Source: Sporomusaceae bacterium FL31 (GTDB taxonomy: Bacteria; Bacillota; Negativicutes; DSM-1736; Dendrosporobacteraceae). Taken from it: DNA of 64,000 nt. Shown here in pieces: positions 35,668 to 44,396 of this stretch. The translations under genes and the position numbers were made by a program. The notes beneath the pieces were generated by a model, which saw only the letters and a list, made by a program, of their open reading frames with translations, searched no databases and was not told where the DNA came from. The stretch covers positions 1-64,000 of the forward strand of contig BIFV01000001.1 of NCBI GenBank assembly GCA_003990955.1, written 5' to 3'. Position 1 is the stretch's first letter. Each line of letters starts with the position of its first letter.

Positions 35668-36963
35668 ATGAGTAACTTTTGCCCTGGCAATATACCTGCT
35701 CATATTTTAGAGCAAACCCGTAAACATCCCTGTTATTCAGTTGAAGTGCATCACCAATTTGCCCGTATGCATTTGCCCGTGGCACCAAGCTGTAATATTC
35801 AATGTAATTACTGCAATCGAAAATTTGATTGTGTCAATGAGAGCCGGCCGGGAGTAACCAGTGAAGTGTTAACACCAGCGCTGGCTTTTGAGAAATATCG
35901 CTGGGTCAAAGAAAAGATTCAGGAACTCACCGTAGTCGGGATAGCGGGACCTGGTGATGCATTGGCCGACTGGCAATATACCAAACAAACTATTGAACAA
36001 ATTAAGGCTGTGGATTCCAATATTGTTTTTTGTTTATCCACTAATGGCCTGTTGCTGCCAGAATATGCTTCAGAGATTGTTGAGCTAGGTATCCATCATG
36101 TAACCGTCACAATGAATGCGATTGATCCGCAGATTGGTGCAAAGCTATATAAATTTGTAAACTACCAAGGGCAGCGATACGAAGGGGTGGAAGCTGCTGA
36201 AATTCTTTACAAAAATCAGTTGTCTGGAATCAAATATTTAACAGAACATAATGTCCTGGTCAAGATTAACATAGTCATGGTAAAGGGTATTAATGATCAT
36301 CATATCCCGGAAGTAGTTAGAAAGGTGAAAGAACTGGGAGTATTTATTACCAACATTATGCCGTTAATTCCTGCTCCGGGAAGTGCCTTTGAATATTTCC
36401 CTCAAACCAGCATGAAAGAGATTAATGATATGCGGAATCTTTGTCAGCTTGATATTCAGCAAATGCGGCATTGTAAACAATGCCGGGCTGACGCGATTGG
36501 GCTGTTAAATGAAGACCGGTCAAGTGAATTTAGGATGTGCGGAAATCAAAATCATGAGGCTGCTGCTCAATCAGCAATACCGCAAAGGCAGTATCGAATT
36601 GCTGTAACCTCTAAATATGGGAAGTTGGTTGATCAGCATTTTGGGCATGCAGCGGAATTTATTATTTATCAAGGAGATGGGCGTGAGTTTAAGCTCCTGG
36701 AAAGGCGTTCAGTGCATAAGTATTGCTCAGGCATGGAAGAATGCGGTGAAGAAGAAGCCAAGCGCGAGAGTACTATCCGTACCCTTAAAGATTGTCAGGC
36801 CGTATTGACTATGCGGATCGGGCAGCATGCCAAAGAAAAGCTGGCTGAACAAGGAACTCGCAGTATTGAGTATTGTGATAGCGTGGAAAATGGCTTACAT
36901 CATGCGGTAAAAATACTGATAGATGAGGCAGCAGCAATTAGGAAAGGAGAAAAAGCTGGATGA
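35668..36963 (+). CDS. nifB: NifB radical SAM cofactor synthase with C-terminal NifX-like domain
   Basis: The 431-residue protein opens with HPCYSVEVHHQFARMHLPVAP, then CNIQCNYCNRKFDC (radical-SAM cysteines C42, C46, C49) and NESRPGV. The core ends with the NifB-typical CKQCRADAIGLL, and from about residue 310 a NifX/NafY-like domain follows. NifB inserts carbide to make the 8Fe core of nitrogenase cofactors. Its presence implies that at least one D/K pair carries a NifB-derived cofactor. It ends in an ATGA overlap with the permease gene. Confidence 0.93.
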   Translation: MSNFCPGNIPAHILEQTRKHPCYSVEVHHQFARMHLPVAPSCNIQCNYCNRKFDCVNESRPGVTSEVLTPALAFEKYRWVKEKIQELTVVGIAGPGDALADWQYTKQTIEQIKAVDSNIVFCLSTNGLLLPEYASEIVELGIHHVTVTMNAIDPQIGAKLYKFVNYQGQRYEGVEAAEILYKNQLSGIKYLTEHNVLVKINIVMVKGINDHHIPEVVRKVKELGVFITNIMPLIPAPGSAFEYFPQTSMKEINDMRNLCQLDIQQMRHCKQCRADAIGLLNEDRSSEFRMCGNQNHEAAAQSAIPQRQYRIAVTSKYGKLVDQHFGHAAEFIIYQGDGREFKLLERRSVHKYCSGMEECGEEEAKRESTIRTLKDCQAVLTMRIGQHAKEKLAEQGTRSIEYCDSVENGLHHAVKILIDEAAAIRKGEKAG

Positions 36964-37745
36964 AAGAACACGCAGAACAGTTTTTTGGTCGTTTAATTGA
37001 TATCTCAGGATTAGTTACTTTTTTTCTATTGTGGGAGATTTTACCACGCACTGGGATTATAAACGGTCAATTTATACCACCGTTATCGAGAGTATTTCTT
37101 GAGATTGCCAAACTGGCTGGCGATGGTTCTTTGTTTCTGCATATTACGGCTAGTCTTCAAAGAACGATTATCGGTTTAGTGCTGGCTGTAGGGTTGGCAG
37201 TTCCAATGGGGTTTTTGTTAGGTGGGGTATTTCCAGCTCTGGCACGCCAATTGAGACCACTTTTTCGTCTGTTCGGACAGATTAATGCGTTTTCTCTGTT
37301 CCCCATTTTTATTTTATTTTTTGGAATTGGTGAAGTTGCTAAGCTGGCGATTATTTTCTGGTCAACGGTATGGCCGGTACTGTTTACTACAATTGTTGGT
37401 GTGAGGAATATTGATCCATTATTTATCAAAAGCGCGCGTTCAATGGGGGCGAATAAATTTACTGTTTTTAATAAAGTCATATTGCCTGGAGCTGCACCCA
37501 TTATATTTACTGGGGTGCGTACAGGCGCCACTCATGCCTTTCTTATGTTGATTGCCGCAGAGATGATTGGTGCACATGCTGGCCTGGGGTGGTTGGTTCA
37601 CAATTCTGAAGTCAATGCGATTATGCCAAGGTTATTTGCTGCTATGATTATTATTGCACTTTTGGGTACTGCATTAAATTATGCACTGGTCATTTTAGAG
37701 GAAAACCTTGTTACCTGGAAGCAGTCTATTGGCAAGCTGGAATAA
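36960..37745 (+). CDS. ABC importer permease, SsuC/TauC type
   Basis: A 261-residue BPD-type permease with about six membrane helices and the ATPase-contact loop (FIKSARSMGANKFTVFNKVILPGAAP). It belongs to the sulfonate/nitrate/taurine group. It is translationally coupled to nifB and followed by a second similar permease, two binding proteins and the D/K genes, but no ATPase. Confidence 0.87.
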   Translation: MKEHAEQFFGRLIDISGLVTFFLLWEILPRTGIINGQFIPPLSRVFLEIAKLAGDGSLFLHITASLQRTIIGLVLAVGLAVPMGFLLGGVFPALARQLRPLFRLFGQINAFSLFPIFILFFGIGEVAKLAIIFWSTVWPVLFTTIVGVRNIDPLFIKSARSMGANKFTVFNKVILPGAAPIIFTGVRTGATHAFLMLIAAEMIGAHAGLGWLVHNSEVNAIMPRLFAAMIIIALLGTALNYALVILEENLVTWKQSIGKLE

Positions 37746-37776
37746 GTGTCTGTTTTCAGATGAAAGGAGGATATTG

Positions 37777-38628
37777 ATGGAAGCGTTATTTAAAAAGGTC
37801 TCAGGCAGGAATGTTCGTTTAAATTTAGTCGATCAGCAAAAGCAATCAGGAATTTGGCCAAAAAAAATTGCTGGAATACTATTTGACAAAATATCAATTA
37901 TTCTCTTTTTGCTAATTTGGGAAATTGCACCCCGGGCAGGATGGGTGCCGCAGACCTTTATTTCACCACCATCAATTGTAGCCGAGACGCTCTTCGATTT
38001 AATCGTATCTGGGGTACTATTCGTTCATATAAAAACCAGCTTATTGAGATCAGTTTTTGGATTTATTTTAGCGGTTGTGGTGGGTGTTCCTTTAGGGTTA
38101 TTCCTAGGAGGCTGGTTTCCTTTATTTGAACGGATTATGAACCCGGTATTGCGGCTATTATCAGAAATCAACCCATTTTCCCTTTTTCCAGTATTCATTC
38201 TGCTATTTGGAATTGGAGAGATATCAAAAATAGCGATGATCTTCTGGGTTTGCATTTGGCCTGTTGTCCTGAATACCACAACAGGTGTTCAAACTGTTGA
38301 CGAATTACTGATTAAATCAGCCAGATCGATGGGCGTAGTGGGCAAAGACTTATTTCTTAAAGTGATTTTACCGGCGGCGTCGCCAAACATATTCCATGGC
38401 TTACGGACAGCTTGCAGTGTGGCGTTCTTTATGCTGATTGCCGCAGAAATGGTCGGTGCGAGCAGTGGGTTAGGCTGGCTGGTCTTTAATGCACAAAATA
38501 ATTATCAGATACCGAAACTATTTGCGACGACGTTTACCATTGCTGCGTTAGGTCTTTCACTGAATGGATTATTTGGAATTTTGGAGCGACGGCTGCTTAG
38601 CTGGAAAGAAACTACTGTAAATTACTAA
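37777..38628 (+). CDS. ABC importer permease, SsuC/TauC type (second)
   Basis: The 283-residue permease resembles the previous one (shared PRAG/PRTG, NPFSLFPVFILLFGIGE, LIKSARSMG, MLIAAEMVGASSGLGWLV). An extra N-terminal stretch of about 40 polar residues precedes the first helix. Start 37777 follows AAAGGAGGA. The two may form a heterodimer. The ATPase probably comes from the homologous set at 57627. Confidence 0.87.
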   Translation: MEALFKKVSGRNVRLNLVDQQKQSGIWPKKIAGILFDKISIILFLLIWEIAPRAGWVPQTFISPPSIVAETLFDLIVSGVLFVHIKTSLLRSVFGFILAVVVGVPLGLFLGGWFPLFERIMNPVLRLLSEINPFSLFPVFILLFGIGEISKIAMIFWVCIWPVVLNTTTGVQTVDELLIKSARSMGVVGKDLFLKVILPAASPNIFHGLRTACSVAFFMLIAAEMVGASSGLGWLVFNAQNNYQIPKLFATTFTIAALGLSLNGLFGILERRLLSWKETTVNY

Positions 38629-38682
38629 AAAAATATAGAAATATAATAAAAAATATTAATGATTAATTTATAGGGGAGATGT

Positions 38683-39726
38683 ATGATGGCAGACAAAAAA
38701 TCAATAAAGAAAATCATAACCGGTATTGTTGCAGTGGCTGTATTGGCCGCAATTGGCTATGGTGCCAATCTTAGTAACAAACCGGTAGGTGCAAAGACCG
38801 GTGAGGATGGACTTATTCCGATTAAAACCTGGTCACAAAAAGCGTGCAGCTCGACGCCTTGGATTGTGGCAGACCAAAAAGGATTTTTTAAAGAAGAAGG
38901 ATTGAAAATAGTCTATACAGGGGATACCCAACCGGGACAGCAGGTTCCTTCGGTGTTAAACGGCAACAATGATGTTGGCAGTGCTCATCCTAATCAGATT
39001 GCTGTGGCAATAGCAGCAGGAGCTAAAATAAAGGGTGTAGTTAAAGCGGGAATTGATCCATTGCCTGATCAAGATCCTAAATTACGGCACATGAATTGGT
39101 ATATCAATCCAAATGAGACCCCTGACATTAAAAGCTTCGCTGATTTAAATAAATATGCCGGCAAAGTGAAGTTTTCCATCATCACTAATAATCAGTGCTC
39201 TGATTTCCTAGCTAATAACATTGCCGATAAGCAAGGTGTTAGCCGCGACAAGATTGAATGGGTCACTATGCCGGACATTCAAGCCGTTCAGGCATTGAAA
39301 AAAGGGTTGGTAACAGTGTCTGGTGTGCATCCACCTTTCTATAAATCCATGGAAGACGCCGGTATGGTGAAAATTGCTGATAGTCTGGATGCCGGCTTTG
39401 GTCAGGGGGGCGGAATTGGCTATTATTACTTTACAACAGATTTTATTCAACAGCATCCTGATACTATTAAGAAGTTCTCCAAAGCCATTATTAAAGCGCA
39501 AAAATGGGCCAACGAACATCCTGAAGAGGCTCGTAAAATGACCGAAGACTGGATTCAAGTACCTGTCAGCGCAACCCATTACTATGCCGCTGATACCACA
39601 ATTGGTGCTGACCTAGTTACTCCTTGGATTGAGGATTTAGAAAAAGCTGGTGTTATACCTAAAGGAAAGGTAAAAGCTTCTGACTTGGTTATTTCCGATG
39701 ATGTGAATACTCAAAAGGTCCAATAA
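38683..39726 (+). CDS. ABC substrate-binding protein, SsuA/NMT1-like, paralog A
   Basis: A 347-residue exported protein with an N-terminal hydrophobic segment (IITGIVAVAVLAAIGYGANLS) but no lipobox cysteine, so it is free in the periplasm or tethered by an uncleaved helix. The mature start LIPIKTWSQKACSSTPWIVADQKGFFKEEGL is typical of sulfonate/taurine-type binders. Two cysteines (KACSS and NNQCSD) are conserved with its neighbour. It is nearly a duplicate of the next gene. Confidence 0.85.
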   Translation: MMADKKSIKKIITGIVAVAVLAAIGYGANLSNKPVGAKTGEDGLIPIKTWSQKACSSTPWIVADQKGFFKEEGLKIVYTGDTQPGQQVPSVLNGNNDVGSAHPNQIAVAIAAGAKIKGVVKAGIDPLPDQDPKLRHMNWYINPNETPDIKSFADLNKYAGKVKFSIITNNQCSDFLANNIADKQGVSRDKIEWVTMPDIQAVQALKKGLVTVSGVHPPFYKSMEDAGMVKIADSLDAGFGQGGGIGYYYFTTDFIQQHPDTIKKFSKAIIKAQKWANEHPEEARKMTEDWIQVPVSATHYYAADTTIGADLVTPWIEDLEKAGVIPKGKVKASDLVISDDVNTQKVQ

Positions 39727-39858
39727 GGTCAGGAGTATTTAAATAGGATATTTGAAAATTAAAAAGGCATAGCATAATGGTTTGCTGATAAGCGAAAGTT
39801 TGATGCCAAATATCTCATCAAAAAATTCTAAATTTGATTAGAAAAGGTGGGCTTATTT

Positions 39859-40908
39859 ATGGCGGATAAACAAACGGTAAAAAAACTAATCGCAGGAGTC
39901 GCAACTGTGGCGGTGCTGGCAGTTGTAGCCTATGGGGCCAATTTCAGTAGTAAACCGATTGGCGGTGAAGCTGCTAAGACTGGCGATGATGGTCTTATTC
40001 CAATTCGTACATGGTCGCAAACAGCTTGCGGATCAACACCTTGGATTGTAGCCGACCAAAAAGGTTTCTTTAAAGCAGAGGGTCTTAAAGTCGTTTATAC
40101 TGGCGATACACAGCCGGGTCAACAGATCCCTTCCGTTTTAAATGGTAATAATGATGTTGGCAGCGGTCATCCGAATACCATTGCGGTAGCCATAGCTGCT
40201 GGAGCAAAAATTAAAGGTGTTGCCAAATCGGGAATTGATCCGCTGCCACAGTTGGATCCGAAGCTGCGCCATATGAATTGGTATGTCAATCCCCAGGAGA
40301 CTCCAGATATCAAATCATTTGCCGATTTAAACAAATATCCAGGTAAGGTCAAGTTTTCCATTATCACCAATAATCAGTGCTCTGACTTCCTGGCCAACAA
40401 TATTGCTGATAAGCAAGGCGTTAAACGCGATAAGATTGAATGGGTGACCATGCCTGATATTCAAGCGGTGCAGGCTATTAAAAAAGGGTTAGTAACAGTA
40501 GCCGGAGTACATCCGCCTTTCTATAAATCCATGGAAGATGCCGGCATGGTTAAAATTGCCGATAGCCTGGATGCAGGGTTCGGTCAGGGTGGAGGTGTAG
40601 GGTACTACTACTTTACAACTGATTATATTGAGAAGCACCCCGGTGTTATCGAAAAATTTGCTAAAGCCATTGTTAACGCACAAAAGTGGGCGAACGAGCA
40701 TCCTGAAGAAGCCCGTCAACTCACTCAGGACTGGATTAAAGTACCAGTAAATGCCACTCACTATTATGCAGCTGATACGACAATCAGTGCTGATTTAGTT
40801 ACTCCTTGGATCGAAGACCTAGAGAATGCCGGAGTTATCCCAAAAGGCAAAGTAACAGCGTCTGATCTAGTTATTTCGGATAAAGTAAATGTTCAAAAGA
40901 CACAATGA
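39859..40908 (+). CDS. ABC substrate-binding protein, SsuA/NMT1-like, paralog B
   Basis: A 349-residue protein aligning with the previous one over its whole length with few differences (TWSQTACGSTPWIVADQKGFFK, SIITNNQCSDFLANNIADKQGV, LDAGFGQGGGVGYYYFTTDY). The recent tandem duplication may widen substrate range. Start 39859 follows AAAAGGTGGG; the frame is open from a GTG at 39847. No lipobox is seen. Confidence 0.85.
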   Translation: MADKQTVKKLIAGVATVAVLAVVAYGANFSSKPIGGEAAKTGDDGLIPIRTWSQTACGSTPWIVADQKGFFKAEGLKVVYTGDTQPGQQIPSVLNGNNDVGSGHPNTIAVAIAAGAKIKGVAKSGIDPLPQLDPKLRHMNWYVNPQETPDIKSFADLNKYPGKVKFSIITNNQCSDFLANNIADKQGVKRDKIEWVTMPDIQAVQAIKKGLVTVAGVHPPFYKSMEDAGMVKIADSLDAGFGQGGGVGYYYFTTDYIEKHPGVIEKFAKAIVNAQKWANEHPEEARQLTQDWIKVPVNATHYYAADTTISADLVTPWIEDLENAGVIPKGKVTASDLVISDKVNVQKTQ

Positions 40909-40952
40909 GACTCTAATTGAGATCAATAATGGAGTGAATATTTAGCTCCCAA

Positions 40953-41008
40953 CCTTAATCGCTCTTACGTTTTTGCTTTTTTAAAGCATAACCTAAGAGC
41001 GATTAAGG
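40953..41008 (+). repeat. Long hairpin between binding protein B and the D1 gene
   Basis: CCTTAATCGCTCTTA (40953-40967) is perfectly complementary to 40994-41008, a 15-bp stem. It is followed by TAATTATTATTTT. It may be a leaky terminator or an mRNA-stability/processing hairpin setting transporter versus reductase levels. Confidence 0.75.
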
Positions 41009-41039
41009 TAATTATTATTTTGTGAAAGGGGTTTACACT

Positions 41040-42506
41040 ATGGCCATAAATTTAAATCATTCAGAAGTTCCTATTCGTGAGAATCGATTGGGCTCTGTGA
41101 CTGGTTATCAGGGAAGTATTAAGGATTTGGTTAACCAGGCTGCCGGGTGTTCATTAAAAAATAAGGAAAGATGCTTCAGTCAAGCCAGTGCCTGCAGTTC
41201 AGGGTGTGCGCAAAGTTATTTGTCACGTATCGTCGACGCTGTGCTGGTCGTTCATGCTCCCGTTGGTTGTGCTGCTGACAGTGTTTATAGCAATACTCAG
41301 AACAAGTGGGGGGAAAAGGTGCGTAATTGGAAACACCGGAATATTAGCGTAGTAACAACGAATATGGTTGAAGAAGATACGGTATTTGGTGCTGTCAATA
41401 AACTCACTGAAACCATCCGGGAAGCGTACCGTCGGTTTAATCCTAAAGCCATTTTTGTTACAACCTCTTGCGTTTCCGGTATTATTGGCGAAGATATCCA
41501 GAGTGTGCTGGATGAATTGCAAGAAGAAATTCCTGTACCTTTAGCACCGGTATTTTGTGAAGGATTTAAATCCAAAGTCTGGGCATCCGGGTTTGATGCG
41601 GCTTTTCACGCCATCTTAACAAAGATTGTTAAGCCGCCTGAGAAAAAAACGAATCAAGTGAACATGATTAATTTTAGTGGCAGTGCCAGAAATCAGATTG
41701 TTGAGACATTAGCCCGGTTTGGTTTAGAGCCAGTATTTGTCGCACCATACAGTACGGTTGAGCAGCTTTCAAGAATGTCGGAAGCTGCAGCGACAATCAG
41801 TATTTGTGGGACTTTGGGCAGCTATATTGGAAATGGCCTAGAGCAGCAGTTTGGTGTTCCGTATGTTAAAACCTTGCAACCTCACGGTATTGCTGGGATG
41901 GATAGTTGGCTCCGCGGATTGGGGGCAACTGTGGGCAAAGAAAAAGAGGTAGAAGCCTATATCAGCGAACAAAAAGAACTGATTGCCGCTGATCTAGCCG
42001 AAATTAGAGAGAAACTCAGTGGCTATAAAGCCGTGGTAGGTATGGGGCCTAGCTTTGGGCATAATTATATTCGCACCTTGCAAGAATTAGGTATTGAAGT
42101 GATTTGGGGAGCTACTTGGCATTTCGATCCGCAATATGATAACGGAGAAGCGCCTGCTTCCATTCAAGATTTAGCTGCAGCCGAAGTTGACATTCCTCTT
42201 AGTGTGGGGGATCAGCAAAATTTTGAATTGCTTAACTTGTTAAATCGCCTAAAACCTGACTTATATGTAGCTCGGCATGGTGGTTCAACAGTTTGGGCTA
42301 CTAAACTGGGAATTCCTTCTATTATGGTTGCCGACGAATTTAGTGCTTTTGGTTACCAGGGATTGATTGATTTCGGACACCGGTTGTTGGATGCGGTTAC
42401 AAATCGCAGTTTGGCTAAAAATCTTTCCAAGCGAATTAAGCTTCCCTATACTGATTGGTGGCTGGCTCAAGATACATTTACTTTTTTAGAAGATGAGGTA
42501 ATATAA
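41040..42506 (+). CDS. Nitrogenase component 1-like alpha (D) protein, pair 1
   Basis: The 488-residue protein begins like NifD-type subunits (RENRLGSVTGYQGSIKDLV). It keeps P-cluster-type cysteines C52 (ACSSGC), C77 (HAPVGC) and C144 (TTSCVSGIIGED), and a Cys at 256 (SICGTLGSYIGNGLEQQFG) matching the cofactor ligand Cys275 of NifD. No histidine is visible where NifD has the second ligand His442 (VADEFSAFGYQG region). It shares one base with the partner K gene. It is not a plain NifD; the substrate is inferred to be an organosulfur compound. Confidence 0.85.
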   Translation: MAINLNHSEVPIRENRLGSVTGYQGSIKDLVNQAAGCSLKNKERCFSQASACSSGCAQSYLSRIVDAVLVVHAPVGCAADSVYSNTQNKWGEKVRNWKHRNISVVTTNMVEEDTVFGAVNKLTETIREAYRRFNPKAIFVTTSCVSGIIGEDIQSVLDELQEEIPVPLAPVFCEGFKSKVWASGFDAAFHAILTKIVKPPEKKTNQVNMINFSGSARNQIVETLARFGLEPVFVAPYSTVEQLSRMSEAAATISICGTLGSYIGNGLEQQFGVPYVKTLQPHGIAGMDSWLRGLGATVGKEKEVEAYISEQKELIAADLAEIREKLSGYKAVVGMGPSFGHNYIRTLQELGIEVIWGATWHFDPQYDNGEAPASIQDLAAAEVDIPLSVGDQQNFELLNLLNRLKPDLYVARHGGSTVWATKLGIPSIMVADEFSAFGYQGLIDFGHRLLDAVTNRSLAKNLSKRIKLPYTDWWLAQDTFTFLEDEVI

Positions 42507-43822
42507 TGTCCGAATATATTGAACAAATTAGACATGTTTGCTCATTAGGAGCGTTACAATCGGTGCTGGCAATTGATCGTGCTGTTCCTATTCTTCATGC
42601 CGGTCCAGGGTGTGGTCAGAAATTATGGGGAGCAATTGGGTTTCAAAATGGCTGTCAAGGCTCTGGCTATGCAGGAGGACATACGGTGCCCTGCACCAAT
42701 ATTGGGGAAAAAGAAGTGATCTTTGGCGGAGATGAAAGACTTCGTGGCATTGTCCACAATTCATTAAATGTTTTGGATGCCGATCTTTTCGTAATTTTGA
42801 CGGGCTGTACTTCGGATATTGTAGGCGACGACGTTGGCGAGGTCGCACGGCGTTTCCAAGAAAAAGGCAAACCCGTTGTTTATGCTGAAACTGGGGGATT
42901 CAAAGGTACAAATCTATTTGGTCATGAATTGGTGCTAGACGCAATTATTGATCAATACTTGCAGCCTGCCAAGTCTAAGCAGACCGGGCTTGTAAATATC
43001 TGGTCGGTTGTACCGTTTCATGATCCATTTTGGGTTGGAACATATAAGGCAATTGAACGTTTGATTGCTGAGTTAGGACTGACACCCAATATCATTTTCG
43101 GGCCTGGTAATGGCATTGATGCTCTCAACAAGGTACCGCAGGCTGAGTTCAATCTGCTAATTTCTCCTTGGGTAGGGCTAAAAAATGTGCAGCATCTACA
43201 AGAAAAGTTTGGTACTCCCTACTTGCATTATCCTGTATTACCGATAGGTCCGACTGAGACAGCTAAATTCCTCCGCACTGTCGGCGAATATGCTGGCTTG
43301 GAAGAAAAAAGAATTGAGAAAATTATTGCTAAGCACGAAGCTAATTACTATTATTTTATTGAACGGTCAGCAGATGTTTTGTTAGAAACAAGACTATTAC
43401 CCCGAAGATTTATCACAATCGCAGATAGTTTCTATAGTCTGGGGATTGCTAAATTTTTAATCAATGATATTGGATTACTGCCGGAAACTCAGTATATTAC
43501 TGATGGAGTGACGGAAGAACAACAAGCTGGAATTAAGGCAGAGTTTAGCAGCTTTGTTGACGGGATCACAGCCAATGTGGTATTTACCAGTGATGGTGGT
43601 GCAGTTCACGAAGCTATTCGCGAAACAAAATTTCGCAGCCGGCCGTTAATACTCGGGAGCTCTTGGGAACGAGTACTCTCTGATCAAGTGAATGGCTATC
43701 AGTTATCTGTAACCATGCCTGCGAGTGATCGATTGGTATTAGATCGTACTTATGTGGGGTATGAAGGTGCTTTGCGTTTGGTTGAAGATATCTACTCGAT
43801 TATATTGGCAGATTTTCAATAA
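42506..43822 (+). CDS. Nitrogenase component 1-like beta (K) protein, pair 1
   Basis: The 438-residue partner of D1. C12 (HVCSLGA), C36 (HAGPGCGQKLWG) and C101 (LTGCTSDIVGDDV) match the three P-cluster ligands of NifK. It lacks the N-terminal extension of molybdenum NifK, as do other nitrogenase-like K subunits. It begins within the D1 stop codon, so it is co-translated. All three cysteines are kept, unlike NifN scaffolds. Confidence 0.87.
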   Translation: MSEYIEQIRHVCSLGALQSVLAIDRAVPILHAGPGCGQKLWGAIGFQNGCQGSGYAGGHTVPCTNIGEKEVIFGGDERLRGIVHNSLNVLDADLFVILTGCTSDIVGDDVGEVARRFQEKGKPVVYAETGGFKGTNLFGHELVLDAIIDQYLQPAKSKQTGLVNIWSVVPFHDPFWVGTYKAIERLIAELGLTPNIIFGPGNGIDALNKVPQAEFNLLISPWVGLKNVQHLQEKFGTPYLHYPVLPIGPTETAKFLRTVGEYAGLEEKRIEKIIAKHEANYYYFIERSADVLLETRLLPRRFITIADSFYSLGIAKFLINDIGLLPETQYITDGVTEEQQAGIKAEFSSFVDGITANVVFTSDGGAVHEAIRETKFRSRPLILGSSWERVLSDQVNGYQLSVTMPASDRLVLDRTYVGYEGALRLVEDIYSIILADFQ

Positions 43823-43828
43823 TCATGA

Positions 43829-43876
43829 ATCAGAAGGCTGCTTTGGTTGTAATAAACGCCAAAGCAGCCTTCTGAT
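43829..43876 (+). repeat. Very stable hairpin after pair 1
   Basis: ATCAGAAGGCTGCTTTGG and its exact complement form an 18-bp stem with a 12-base loop. No T-tract follows, so it may protect the 3' end of the mRNA rather than terminate. Its AAGGCTGC core resembles that of leader copy 6. Confidence 0.7.
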
Positions 43877-43955
43877 CGTGTCCAGTGTTACGCGGGATTG
43901 CTGGTTATGCATTACAGTGATGCAAAGTAAGTGTTGAATCATGGGGAAAAATATC

Positions 43956-43985
43956 TTGACAGATCTTTAATATGGATGATATATT
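43956..43985 (+). promoter_or_regulatory. Promoter of leader copy 7
   Basis: TTGACA (43956-43961) and TATATT (43980-43985), 18 bases apart. Confidence 0.72.
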
Positions 43986-44028
43986 AAATACAATTAAAAA
44001 CTAGCTATTAAAAAATAGTTAGCAAAGA

Positions 44029-44089
44029 CGCTGATCAGATAACTGAAGGCTAAAATTACTCAACAATTGAGTAATTTTAGCTTTTTTTG
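44029..44089 (+). promoter_or_regulatory. CUGAUCAG/CUGAAGGC leader, copy 7 (first of a pair)
   Basis: GCT-GA-TCAG, loop ATAA, CTGA (44043-44046), A, GGCT; terminator AAGGCTAAAATTACTC...GAGTAATTTTAGC plus TTTTTTT. No gene lies between it and copy 8. Confidence 0.88.
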
Positions 44090-44278
44090 TTTTTATCTAT
44101 TCTTGTGCGACAGATATTGATCAGCAGCTCCTTTGTCAGCCTTATTCATATTCCTGGGTTATTGATATAACAGGGAATTCGATATTGCAGAGAAAGTAAA
44201 GTATCGCAAAAGCTTGTGATCAATTTCTGATACGAACATGATTCAAAAGCTATCATTTACAATATAAGAATCTCATTC

Positions 44279-44349
44279 GACTGGTCAGTAAACAACTGAA
44301 GGTCGAATCCTCTTGTTTTTGCAACAGGAGGATTCGACCTGTTTTTTTT
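44279..44349 (+). promoter_or_regulatory. CUGAUCAG/CUGAAGGC leader, copy 8 (second of a pair)
   Basis: GACT-GG-TCAG, loop of 7, CTGA, A, GGTC. The first helix GACT/GGTC is compensated against AGCT/GGCT in copy 1. Terminator AGGTCGAATCCTC with its full complement plus T8 follows. The 190 bases between copies 7 and 8 hold no ORF; a weak TACAAT box lies near 44258. Confidence 0.9.
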
Positions 44350-44396
44350 AGGCGACGGTAAGGTAAAAGCGTGTAAGTAAAATGGAGGAATTCGTC

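Noticed and set aside
34682..43822. Ordinary nitrogen-fixation (nif) cluster
   Set aside because: nifE, nifN, nifV and typical nif regulators are missing, the K subunits are short, and the setting is sulfur-type importers plus cysK and a C-S lyase. NifB and NifH-like proteins alone do not make a nif cluster.
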